Source: PALSA-894 sp049698215
GTDB lineage: Bacteria; Pseudomonadota; Alphaproteobacteria; Rhizobiales; Xanthobacteraceae
Direction of reading: 5' to 3'
NCBI GenBank assembly: GCA_049698215.1
Contig: JBAVXH010000063.1
Location: 1 to 37,391, forward strand
DNA: 37,391 bases
This document shows positions 15,409 to 23,444 of this stretch, piece by piece. A program made the position numbers and the translations under genes. The notes under the pieces are model-generated. The model did no database searches. It was not told the origin of the DNA and saw only the letters and a program-made list of their open reading frames with translations. Each line of letters starts with the position of its first letter. The first letter of the stretch is position 1.

Positions 15409-17472
15409 TCAGGCGGCCGCCTGCGAGGCCTTCTTCGCCGCGATGATCTGGTCGGCGGTGCGGCCGGTGAGTTCCGCCATGTGGTCGAACTTGGCCGTAA
15501 ACGTACCGACGCCGGCAGTCGCCGAGCGTATCTCGATGATGAGGTCGCCGATCTCGGTCTCCGGAATCATCGCTTTCACCGAGTCCCAGCCGGACCAGCC
15601 CTCGCGCGTATCGAAGCCGAGGATCTGCCCGCGCCGCCCCGACATGATGGCATTGATCTTGGCGGTCGCTTCGTTCGGACACACGATCTCGACCAGATGG
15701 ATCGGCTCGAGCAGCACGGGCTGCGCCTGCGGCAGCGCATCGTGGATGCCGATGCGCCCGGCCAGGCGGAATGCCATGTCGGAGCTATCGACTGCGTGAT
15801 ACGAGCCGTCGGTCAGCGTCACCGACAGGTCGACCACCGGAAACCCGAGGGGCCCGTGCTTGATCGCGTCGATCACGCCCTCCTCGACGGAGGGAATGTA
15901 ATTGCGCGGCACTGCGCCGCCGGTGATCACCTCTTTGAACTGGAAGCCGCTGCCCCGCGGCAGCGGCTTCACGTCGATCACGATGTCGCCGAACTGGCCG
16001 TGGCCGCCCGACTGCTTCTTGTGGCGGCCGCGCACATTGAGCACCGGCTTCTTGATCGTCTCGCGATAACCGACCTGCGGCTTGTTCCGTTCGATCGGCA
16101 CCGTGAATCTCGCCGCCAGCCGTTCGGTCGCGACGCGCAGGTGCATCTCGCCCTGACCCCAGACGACGATCTCGTGGGTTTCGGGGTTATGGTGCACCGA
16201 CAATGACGGATCCTCGTCGATCAGCTTGTTGAGCGCCTGACCTAGCTTCACGTCGTCCTTGCGTTCTTTGGCGGCGATCGCGATCGCCAACACCGGCGGA
16301 TACGGCGTGACCTGAGCGATCAACTTGTGCGCCTGCTTGCCGGCCGTCAGCGTGTCGCCGGTCTTGGCGTGATCAAGCTTGCCGAAGGCGACAGTCTCGC
16401 CGGCAGCGGCGGTCCCACGCTTTTCCGAGTTGGAGCCGACCAGCTTGAAAGTGCCGGAGACTCGTCCGGCCTCCTCATCCGGCGTGACGAACGTGGTGTT
16501 GTCGCCGGCCTGACCGGTCAGCACGCGCGCGATCGACATCTTGCCGCCATGCGCGGTGTGCAGCGTCTTGAGCACGCAGGCGACCGCATCGCCGGTCGGC
16601 GCAACGCCGAGCCGCTTCACCGTGTCGGCGACACCGGGCGCCTCGTGGCGCAGCGCCTTCATCAGCCGCAGCACGCCGTTGGTGCGCGTCGCGGAGCCGA
16701 TCAGCACCGGGCAGATCAGACCGTCACGCAATTCCTTGGCGAGATCGTCGAACACCTTGTCGCGCGGCGGCGGAATGTCTTCGAGCAATTGCTCCATCAG
16801 CTCGTCGTCGTGATCGGCGAGCGACTCGAGCATGGTGAAGCGCGCTTCCTTGTTTCGGTCGGCGTTCTCGCCCTCGAGCGCGACGACCTCGGACGGCGCA
16901 TGCTCCTTGTAGATATGAGCTCGTTCGAGCGCGAGATCGACGAAGCCGACAACAATATCGTTGGTCCAGATCGGGATCTGACGCAGCACCAGCGGCACGC
17001 GCGAGGCGGGCTGCAAGAGTTTCAGCGTCTCGCGGACGCGCTTGTCGGCCTTGTCGATCTTGTTGAGAAACAGGAAGCGCGGGATTTTCAAGTCTTCGAG
17101 CTCGCGCAGGATCAGCTGCAGCTGCGGAACTTTCTTCTCGTCCGCCTCGCACACTACGACCGCAGCGTCGACCGCGGGCAGCGCCGCGCGCATGTCGTGG
17201 ATGAATTCGACCGAGCCTGGGCAGTCGACGAAGGTGTAGTTGTCGCCGAGGAAATTCGTGGTCGCGACCGAGAGCTCGACGCTCATCTTGTGGTGACGGG
17301 CTTCCGCCGACGCATCGCCGACGGTCGAGCCGGCCTCTATCGTTCCCTGCCGCGCGACCGCACCGGTCCGCGCCAGGATCGCCTCAAGCAGCGTGGTCTT
17401 GCCGCTCTGGAAGGGGCCCACCAATGCAATGCACCGGGGACCCTTTGGACTGGTGCCGCCGTTTCCTGCCAT
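15409..17472 (-). CDS. Elongation factor G-like GTPase
   Basis: 687 aa, with the full EF-G domain plan of G domain, domains II-V and the EFG_IV loop HKKQSGGHGQFGDI. The P-loop is GPFQSGKT (residues 19-26), G3 is DCPGSVEF (83-90) and G4 is NKID (137-140). In canonical EF-G the G3 is DTPGHVDF, whose His activates water for GTP hydrolysis; here the His is Ser and Thr is Cys. This fits the EF-G-like family common in alphaproteobacteria alongside a genuine fusA, with an unsettled ribosome-linked role. The gene is solitary rather than in the str operon (no rpsL/rpsG/tuf). Confidence 0.88.
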   Translation of the reverse strand: MAGNGGTSPKGPRCIALVGPFQSGKTTLLEAILARTGAVARQGTIEAGSTVGDASAEARHHKMSVELSVATTNFLGDNYTFVDCPGSVEFIHDMRAALPAVDAAVVVCEADEKKVPQLQLILRELEDLKIPRFLFLNKIDKADKRVRETLKLLQPASRVPLVLRQIPIWTNDIVVGFVDLALERAHIYKEHAPSEVVALEGENADRNKEARFTMLESLADHDDELMEQLLEDIPPPRDKVFDDLAKELRDGLICPVLIGSATRTNGVLRLMKALRHEAPGVADTVKRLGVAPTGDAVACVLKTLHTAHGGKMSIARVLTGQAGDNTTFVTPDEEAGRVSGTFKLVGSNSEKRGTAAAGETVAFGKLDHAKTGDTLTAGKQAHKLIAQVTPYPPVLAIAIAAKERKDDVKLGQALNKLIDEDPSLSVHHNPETHEIVVWGQGEMHLRVATERLAARFTVPIERNKPQVGYRETIKKPVLNVRGRHKKQSGGHGQFGDIVIDVKPLPRGSGFQFKEVITGGAVPRNYIPSVEEGVIDAIKHGPLGFPVVDLSVTLTDGSYHAVDSSDMAFRLAGRIGIHDALPQAQPVLLEPIHLVEIVCPNEATAKINAIMSGRRGQILGFDTREGWSGWDSVKAMIPETEIGDLIIEIRSATAGVGTFTAKFDHMAELTGRTADQIIAAKKASQAAA

Positions 17473-17571
17473 GTCCGCCTCCCTTCGGCCGAACTGCCGC
17501 GGTCGGCCGTGTGTTGGTTTCGTGACAATATCGTTTCAGGAGAGCGCGCGGCTGGCAAGTGGAACTGGATT

Positions 17572-17713
17572 GTCATCCGGGGGCCGAGCACAGCGAGGGA
17601 GCCCGGAATCCATAAGCACAGCCTGAGCGACTACGCTCCGGTCGCTACAAGATTCGATAGCATCGTCGGTTATGGATTCCGGGCCCGGCGCTCACGCGCC
17701 GTCCCGGAATGAC
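17572..17713. repeat. Interspersed palindromic repeat, ~142 bp
   Basis: Nested inverted repeat in the gap between the EF-G-like and DUF992 genes. The outer ends are GTCATCCGG (17572) and CCCGGAATGAC (to 17713). The inner arms GCCCGGAATCCATAA (17601-17615) and TTATGGATTCCGGGC (17670-17684) are perfect complements. A small hairpin AGCGAC/GTCGCT lies in the apical loop. It resembles the CCCGGAATCC-type intergenic repeats I remember from Bradyrhizobium-like genomes. No open frame of its own. Confidence 0.75.
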
Positions 17714-17722
17714 CGCGTGGGC

Positions 17723-18199
17723 TCAGCGCACGAATTGCAGCGCGATCTCCGCGATGCCGGCCGCGACGTTCAGCCCGACCTGACCCTGGATCGACAGAGG
17801 CTGCAGTGCGATCGTACGATCGCTGCCGCCGACCAGCACGTTGGCGCCGAGACCGGCCACAACGGTCGCCTCAGCACTCGCACCGGCGTAGTTGCCGGCG
17901 AGCGCACCGCGCCGGCGCGAGGTCGACATTTGCACGCCCCAGACGAGCTGTCCGGCCCCGGTGAAACCGACATCGAGACCGACCTTGGTAATGGTGCCGA
18001 TGTACTGCTCAGGCGGAGCCGGATAGCTCGGCGTGAACAGGCAATTGACCTGCCGCTGCGACCCGACGACGAAGCCAATCCCGCCCGACACGTCGCAATT
18101 GAGCGTGCCAGCCGCCTCCCAGGTGGGCCGTTGCGCCTGCGCCGGCAGGCAGATGGCAAGTCCCAGCAGCGCCGCGCCCGCGAGCCCGAACCGTCCCAT
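17723..18199 (-). CDS. DUF992 domain-containing secreted protein
   Basis: 158 aa from the ATG at 18199, chosen for its signal peptide (MGRFGLAGAALLGLAICLPAQAQ) and a GGAGAACGGGG ribosome site. The mature chain has the DUF992 pattern: GTLNCDVSGGIGFVVGSQRQVNC with two Cys that may form a disulfide, then QYIGTITKVGLDVGF, LVWGV and a C-terminal LQPLSIQGQVGLNVAAGIAEIAL. It is a periplasmic or surface protein of unknown function found in Rhizobiales. It ends 10 bp from the palindromic repeat. Confidence 0.88.
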   Translation of the reverse strand: MGRFGLAGAALLGLAICLPAQAQRPTWEAAGTLNCDVSGGIGFVVGSQRQVNCLFTPSYPAPPEQYIGTITKVGLDVGFTGAGQLVWGVQMSTSRRRGALAGNYAGASAEATVVAGLGANVLVGGSDRTIALQPLSIQGQVGLNVAAGIAEIALQFVR

Positions 18200-18392
18200 C
18201 CCCGTTCTCCTCAATTGAATGCGCGGTATTACCATCCGTCTGGCGCAAACCAAAGGCGGAATTCGTGACGGCGGCGCTGATGCCGGCCAGCCACAGTCGG
18301 CGCATTTATGCAGCGCTTATGACACTAAGTGGAAGCCCCAATCGAATTTCTATGCCAGCCTCCTCTATCTTTCGAGCGAGGAGGATTCGGTC

Positions 18393-18539
18393 ATGCTTTC
18401 CCAGTTCGCTCACATTGTCGCGAAGCTCGCTTCGATGCTTTTTAGGCCGACCCTCGGCACGGGCGTCTACCGCCCCGAGAAGTATTACATGCGTGGTCCC
18501 GGACCGCAGTGGCACGCCAAGCACGATCGGGTCCGCTGA
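18393..18539 (+). CDS. 48-aa hypothetical small protein
   Basis: A 48-codon frame starting MLSQFAHIVAKLASMLFRP and ending QWHAKHDRVR. Support is a strong ribosome site (GAGGAGGA 9 nt before the ATG), an amphipathic N-terminal helix and a basic tail. It lies in the ~390-bp gap between the DUF992 and aminotransferase genes. The same frame is open upstream, but without a start that has a ribosome site. Family unknown; it could be spurious. Confidence 0.4.
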   Translation: MLSQFAHIVAKLASMLFRPTLGTGVYRPEKYYMRGPGPQWHAKHDRVR

Positions 18540-18596
18540 ACCGCCGTAATAGCGCTGGCGGCGCCGTTGTCCTGAAATTGCGAGATCCGAGCCGGG

Positions 18597-19802
18597 TTAC
18601 GTCAAATTCCCGCAGAAGCGCTGGATGCGCCGGCAGGCCTCTTCGAGGTCCTCAGTCTTCGTCGCATACGAGATGCGGAACGCCGGCCCGATGCCGAAGG
18701 CCGAGCCCTGCACCACCGCAACACCCTCCGCCTCGAGCAACTCAGTGACGAAGTCCTCGTCGGTCGCGAGCTTCTTGCCCGTCGGCGCGGTGCGGCCGAT
18801 CGCGCCGTCGCACGACGGATAGACATAGAACGCGCCCTCGGGACGCGGGCACTGAAGTCCCTTCGCCTGGTTGAGCATCGAGACGCAGAGGTCGCGGCGC
18901 TCCTTGAAGATCGCATTGTGCTTCGGGATGAAATCCTGCGGCCCGTCGAGCGCCTCGACGGCGGCCCATTGCGACACCGCCGTCGGGTTCGAGGTCGACT
19001 GCGACTGCAGCATCGCCATCGCCTTGATCAGCTTCTCGTCGCCGCCCGCGTAGCCGATGCGCCAGCCGGTCATGCAGTAGGCTTTCGAGGTGCCGTTGAT
19101 CGTCAGCGTGCGCGGATAGAGCTCGGGCTCGACCTGCGCGGGCGAGAAGAACTCGAAGTCGTCATAGACGAGGTGCTCGTACATGTCGTCGGTCATGACG
19201 TGCACTTGCGGGTGGCGCTTGAGCACGTCGGTGACGGCCTTCAGTTCGGCTTTCGTGTAGGCCGCGCCGGTCGGGTTGGACGGCGAGTTGAAGATGATCC
19301 ACTTCGTGCGCGGTGTGATCGCCTTCTCGAGATCGGCCGGCTGCATTTTGTAGCCGTTCGCCATCGTGGTCATCACTTCGACCGGGGTGCCGCCGGCGAG
19401 CAGCACCATGTCGGGATAGCTGACCCAATACGGCGCCGGGATGATCACCTCGTCGCCCGGGTTCAGCGTCGCCATCAGGGCGTTGTAGAGCACCTGCTTG
19501 CCGCCGGTGCCGATGATGATCTGGCTCGGCTTGTAGTCGAGGCCGTTCTCGCGCTTGAACTTGCGCGAGACGGCGGCCTTGAGTTCCGGAATGCCGTCGA
19601 CGGCGGTGTACTTCGAGGCGCGGCCGCTCTCGATCGCTTTGATGGCGGCGGCCTTGATGTTCGCCGGCGTGTCGAAGTCCGGCTCGCCCGCGCCAAGCCC
19701 GATCACGTCGCGACCCGCCTGTTTGAGCGCACGCGCCTTGTCGGTCACCGCGATGGTGGGCGACGGCTTGATGCGGCTCATCGTGTCGGACAGAAAGGCC
19801 AT
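18597..19802 (-). CDS. aatA: Aspartate/prephenate aminotransferase (PLP fold type I)
   Basis: 401 aa. GLGAGEPDFDTP (residues 36-47) is the family opening. NSPSNPTG is at 172-179, TDDMYEHL at 204-211 and the Schiff-base Lys240 in NGTSKAYCMTGWRIGYAGG; the C-terminal FRISYA holds the carboxylate-binding Arg. It transfers the amino group between aspartate/glutamate and oxaloacetate/2-oxoglutarate. Rhizobial members of this 400-aa class can also act on prephenate, giving arogenate for Phe/Tyr synthesis; that is inferred by similarity. GGAG lies 7 nt before the ATG. It stands alone. Confidence 0.92.
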   Translation of the reverse strand: MAFLSDTMSRIKPSPTIAVTDKARALKQAGRDVIGLGAGEPDFDTPANIKAAAIKAIESGRASKYTAVDGIPELKAAVSRKFKRENGLDYKPSQIIIGTGGKQVLYNALMATLNPGDEVIIPAPYWVSYPDMVLLAGGTPVEVMTTMANGYKMQPADLEKAITPRTKWIIFNSPSNPTGAAYTKAELKAVTDVLKRHPQVHVMTDDMYEHLVYDDFEFFSPAQVEPELYPRTLTINGTSKAYCMTGWRIGYAGGDEKLIKAMAMLQSQSTSNPTAVSQWAAVEALDGPQDFIPKHNAIFKERRDLCVSMLNQAKGLQCPRPEGAFYVYPSCDGAIGRTAPTGKKLATDEDFVTELLEAEGVAVVQGSAFGIGPAFRISYATKTEDLEEACRRIQRFCGNLT

Positions 19803-19947
19803 TGGAATCTCCGATTTCGGGCGGCCCGTTGGTACCGGGCGGGGCCCCTCCCGGCAAGCCGAAAAGCCTGCATTTTCAATGAAAACTGATGATGGCAGGC
19901 ATCACCAATAAGGGTCCGTTAGGCGTTTCGCGCCTAATGCTCAATCG

Positions 19948-21285
19948 ATGGGAGGATTTCTCAACACCTTGCGCAGCGGCGACTGGCTGACCCTTTCGCG
20001 CGCGCGGCTCTGGGCGCTCGCCGTGCTGATCGCCTCCGCGGGCGGGCTTGTCTATCTGGTGGCGACCTCGGACGGCCTGATCGACTACCAGGGCCGCCCC
20101 CTCGGCACCGATTTCTCCAACATCTACGCGGCCGGCACCTATGTGCTCGAAGGCCGCCCCGCCGCGCCGTTCGATCCGCGGCTGCAGCATGCACGCGAGC
20201 AGATCATCTTCGGGGAAAAGACGCCGTTCTACGGCTGGCACTATCCGCCGCTCTTCCTCGCCGTCGCGGCTGCGCTCGCGCTGATGCCGTATCAGCTCGC
20301 GCTGATCGTGTGGCAGGGCGTGACGCTGCTTCTCTACCTTTGGGCCATTCACGCTATTATCAATGGTGCGTCATGGCCGGGCTTAGCCCGCGAAGACGGG
20401 CGTAAACGCCCTGATGCCCGGCCATCCAGGTCTTCGTTCACCGAAACACCGCAAGACGTGGATGCCCGGCACAAGGCCGGGCATGACGGAATTTGGCTCC
20501 TCCTCGCTCTCGCCTACCCCGCCGTGTTCGTGAACCTTGGCCACGGTCACAACGGCTTCCTCACCGCCGCGCTGATAGGCTTTGCGCTCGTCATCCTCGA
20601 CACGCGGCCGATCCTCGCCGGTATCCTGTTCGGGCTGCTTGCCTACAAGCCGCAGTTCGGACTGATGATCCCGCTGGTGCTGCTCGCGACCGGCCGCTGG
20701 CGCACGCTGTTCGCCGCGGGCGCAACCGTCGTCGCATTGGTCATCGCGGCAACGCTCGCATTCGGAATGGAGGCGTGGCGCGCTTTCTTCATTTTCGCCG
20801 AGTATACGCGCGCCATCGTGCTCGAAACCGGCGAAACCGGCTGGCACAAGATTCAGAGCGTATTTTCGTGGGCGCGGATGTGGGGGGCGCCTGTCTCGCT
20901 TGCCTACGCGATACAAGCGGCGGTGGCGCTCGCCGTCACGGTCGCGCTGATCTGGCTGTGGCGGTCGCGTGAAAGCTTCGCGCTCAAGGCGGCGGCGCTC
21001 TGCCTCGCCGCGATCATCGCGACGCCCTACAGCCTCGACTACGACCTGATGGTGCTGGCGCCCGCGATGGCGTTCCTGGCGACGGATGCCTTCGAACGCG
21101 GCTTCGCGCCTTATGAGAAGACTGGGCTCGCGTTTCTCTGGATCGCGCCGCTGATCGCGCGCAGCATCGCGCAAGCGACATTGATCCCGCTCGGCGTCAT
21201 CGCGATGCTGTGCGTATTGGTGCTGGTGCTACGCAGGGCGTATTGGCCGTCAACGGCAATCGGCAAGCCGGCGCACGCGAGCTAG
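19948..21285 (+). CDS. GT87/DUF2029 membrane glycosyltransferase carrying an in-frame repeat insertion
   Basis: 445 aa, about ten hydrophobic helices. The family motifs LGTDFSNIYAAGTYVLEG (periplasmic acidic site), YGWHYPPLFL, KPQFGLMIPLVLLA and ATPYSLDYDLMVLAPA mark a GT-C enzyme of the alpha-mannosyltransferase type using polyprenyl-phosphate sugars. Residues 141-180 are hydrophilic and unlike the family; their DNA (20369-20488) is a palindromic repeat. The paralogue at 21282-22478 has only a few residues there. The reading frame survives because the insert is 120 bp. The two genes converge, sharing the CTAG at 21282-21285. Activity with the insert is untested. Confidence 0.85.
   Translation: MGGFLNTLRSGDWLTLSRARLWALAVLIASAGGLVYLVATSDGLIDYQGRPLGTDFSNIYAAGTYVLEGRPAAPFDPRLQHAREQIIFGEKTPFYGWHYPPLFLAVAAALALMPYQLALIVWQGVTLLLYLWAIHAIINGASWPGLAREDGRKRPDARPSRSSFTETPQDVDARHKAGHDGIWLLLALAYPAVFVNLGHGHNGFLTAALIGFALVILDTRPILAGILFGLLAYKPQFGLMIPLVLLATGRWRTLFAAGATVVALVIAATLAFGMEAWRAFFIFAEYTRAIVLETGETGWHKIQSVFSWARMWGAPVSLAYAIQAAVALAVTVALIWLWRSRESFALKAAALCLAAIIATPYSLDYDLMVLAPAMAFLATDAFERGFAPYEKTGLAFLWIAPLIARSIAQATLIPLGVIAMLCVLVLVLRRAYWPSTAIGKPAHAS
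20369..20488. repeat. 120-bp palindromic repeat inserted in frame in a coding sequence
   Basis: The ends CGTCATGGCCGGG (20369) and CCGGGCATGACG (to 20488) are inverted copies. Inside, ATCCAGGTCTT (~20424-20434) pairs with AAGACGTGGAT (20453-20463), and there are side hairpins GGGCGT-AA-ACGCCC (~20398-20411) and CCCG-CGAAGA-CGGG. The whole could fold as a branched structure. Exactly 40 codons long with no stop in the host frame. The flanking DNA encodes membrane helices of the glycosyltransferase. Confidence 0.85.
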
Positions 21286-22478
21286 CGGATCGCTGGGTGG
21301 GTTGCTTCACGCTCGGCGAACACCGCGCGCGCGACCAGCAAGATTGCGGGTACGAAGAACAAGGGCCCGGCCGCAACGCCCGTCAGATTCGTCAATACCG
21401 AGGCGAACAGTGGCACGATCAAGACTAACCCCGACGCGACCATGGCGGCGCGCTCGGAGTAGTACGCGAGGCATTCCGGCCGCGTCAGCCAGACCACAAC
21501 AAAGGCGCCGACAACCAGGTCGTAGTCCTGCAAGTACGGGGTCGCCAGGAACGTGCCGAGCACCAGGGAGGCGTACTTGAGCGGCGCCGGAATATCGCGC
21601 AGCCAGGCGAAGACCACCACGCATGCCGCGATCAATCCCACGACCGCCTGCACCGCATAGGCGATCTGCACATCGGCGCCGAGAAGCCGCGCGAACACGA
21701 ACACTGACACCAGGCGGTTCCAGCCGGCCGCGCCCTGCTCGAGAACCATCTGGCGCATAAAGGCGCCGAGGCTCAGATATTCGCGCCACAGATCCGCGCC
21801 GAACAAGACAACGCTCGCGAGCAGAAGGATGGAGGCGCTGAACGTTGCACCGGCAATCGCCCGCCATTGGCGCGCGGCGATCAACGCGAGCGGGATCAAG
21901 AGCCCCAGCTGCGGTTTGTAGACCATCAGCCCGAACAGCATCCCGGCAACGAAAGGCCGGCGTTCGAGCAGGCAAAGTCCGCCGCCGAAGAATGCGGCAG
22001 TCCATGTCCCGTTTTGTCCGCTGTGGGCGTTGACGAACACGGCCGGTGTCGCGGCCGCCAGCAACAGCGCATCACGCCCCGGCAATGCCAACCGCAAAGC
22101 GCGCCAGAAGCAGACCCATCCGGCGATGACCCAGACCGCGAGTCCTGGAACATACGGCAGTACGGCAAGCGGCGCGGTGAGGATCAGAAGGACGGGCGGA
22201 TAGGCATAAAGGTAGGTACCGAGATCGTTGCCGACGACCCCCTGCTGAAACGCATGATAGATCGGCCAGTTGTAGAGGTCGGCAATGCGACCGTGCCACG
22301 CCAGAAATGGACCCGACCAATAATTGACGAAGTCGTCGCCGATCGGGCGGCCGTTCGCGGTCAGGCTGGCGCCGGTATCGCGCAGGATGTCGTAGCAATA
22401 GAAAGCGACGGCCGCGACCGCCCAGATTTGGGCAATCGTGGTGATCCGGCTTCGGTCGAACGTGGCACTCGCGGTCAT
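21282..22478 (-). CDS. GT87/DUF2029 membrane glycosyltransferase
   Basis: 398 aa with about ten hydrophobic helices. Shared motifs with the convergent paralogue are IGDDFVNYWSGPFLAWHG, YAYPPVLLIL, TPAVFVNAHSGQNG, RPFVAGMLFGLMVYKPQLGLLIPLALIA and ATPYLQDYDLVVGAFV. A periplasmic-side Asp pair (DD in GDDF) is the likely catalytic acidic site. It probably transfers a sugar from a polyprenyl-phosphate donor to an envelope glycan or lipid. It lacks the repeat-derived segment seen in the neighbour and so shows the ancestral form. It overlaps that gene only in the stop codons. Confidence 0.88.
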   Translation of the reverse strand: MTASATFDRSRITTIAQIWAVAAVAFYCYDILRDTGASLTANGRPIGDDFVNYWSGPFLAWHGRIADLYNWPIYHAFQQGVVGNDLGTYLYAYPPVLLILTAPLAVLPYVPGLAVWVIAGWVCFWRALRLALPGRDALLLAAATPAVFVNAHSGQNGTWTAAFFGGGLCLLERRPFVAGMLFGLMVYKPQLGLLIPLALIAARQWRAIAGATFSASILLLASVVLFGADLWREYLSLGAFMRQMVLEQGAAGWNRLVSVFVFARLLGADVQIAYAVQAVVGLIAACVVVFAWLRDIPAPLKYASLVLGTFLATPYLQDYDLVVGAFVVVWLTRPECLAYYSERAAMVASGLVLIVPLFASVLTNLTGVAAGPLFFVPAILLVARAVFAEREATHPAIR

Positions 22479-22679
22479 GTCGCTCGCCTAGCAAGGCCTT
22501 GGGTAGCAAGCGTCTAACGGACGGCATGGAACGCGATTCAGAGTTAGGAAACCCCTAGCGAGGGACGGACGTACGAACTTTTGCTAGCCTCAGCCAGCTT
22601 TGGCTCTTCAGAAACGATTAGAAATCAATCCGATAGCTGTTGGGCACCGTCCAGCCTTTGCCCTGCCATTGACAGCTCG

Positions 22680-22699
22680 GAATTCTGAATTCAGAATTC
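22680..22699. promoter_or_regulatory. Perfect 20-bp palindrome (triple GAATTC), candidate operator
   Basis: GAATTCTGAATTCAGAATTC is a perfect palindrome made of three GAATTC units at 7-bp period. It ends 4 bp before the ATG of the GntR gene, where a ribosome site would be expected; none is visible. It is a candidate autoregulatory operator or translation-blocking hairpin, inferred from position. Confidence 0.45.
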
Positions 22700-22703
22700 T
22701 GCA

Positions 22704-23390
22704 ATGTCCTTCGAACCAGTCTCCGCGCCGAGCGCCCTCATCGATCAGGTCCACGATCGCCTGGTCAATGCGATCGCGGACGGAACGCTGCCGCCCGGTC
22801 AACGGCTCACCCAGGAAGAAATCGCGCTGCGCCTCGGCGTCTCGCGCCAACCGGTCAGCCACGCGCTGCAAGTTTTGCGTCGCCGCGGGCTCGTGGAGGA
22901 GAGCGGCAAGCGCGGGCTCATGGTCGCTCCGCTCGATGCGCAATGGATGCGCGGCCTCTATCAGGTGCGTGCCGCGCTCGAGGCGCTTGCAGCCTCTCTC
23001 GCCGCAACGCGCGTGCAGACGGGCGCGATCTCCCAACGCGAGATCGACGAAGGAAACGCCATCCTCGCGCGCGGCACGAGGCTCGCCGAGAACGGAGCGG
23101 TTCGCGACCTGATCGACGCCGACGTCGCGTTTCATTCCTACGTGCACCGCCTGTCAGGAAACAGCGCAATCGTCGAAACGGTTTCAGAGCAATGGCCCCA
23201 CTTCCGCCGATCGATGGGCGCCGTCTATTCGACGCGCATCGCCGACCGCATCTGGGCCGAGCATCGCGACATCCTCTCCGGAGTTTTCAATGGCGACGCG
23301 AACGCTGCCGCGGACGCGGCGCGCCGTCACATTGAGCTCGCCACCGAGGAAGCGGTGCGCCGGCTGGCGGCCGACAAACAGACTTCGTGA
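22704..23390 (+). CDS. GntR-family (FadR/FCD subfamily) transcriptional regulator
   Basis: 228 aa. The winged HTH is at residues ~10-76 (LPPGQRLTQEEIALRLGVSRQPVSHALQVLRRRGLV). The all-helical FCD ligand domain is from ~85, with the usual metal-site Asp/His in DADVAFHSYVHRLSGN and a later His in AEHRDIL. FCD regulators sense small organic acids and usually repress an adjacent catabolic gene. Here that would be the PhyH dioxygenase 54 bp downstream and perhaps the GST. The start is the only reasonable one but lacks a ribosome site because the palindrome sits there. Confidence 0.88.
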   Translation: MSFEPVSAPSALIDQVHDRLVNAIADGTLPPGQRLTQEEIALRLGVSRQPVSHALQVLRRRGLVEESGKRGLMVAPLDAQWMRGLYQVRAALEALAASLAATRVQTGAISQREIDEGNAILARGTRLAENGAVRDLIDADVAFHSYVHRLSGNSAIVETVSEQWPHFRRSMGAVYSTRIADRIWAEHRDILSGVFNGDANAAADAARRHIELATEEAVRRLAADKQTS

Positions 23391-23444
23391 TCAACGGGGC
23401 GACAACAGCAGAACGCGGCGCCCAGAGAGAACCAGGAGAAAACG

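Noticed and set aside
17572..17713. CRISPR or insertion-sequence interpretation of the inverted repeats
   Set aside because: There are no regularly spaced direct repeats, cas genes or transposase; the structure is a single nested palindrome.
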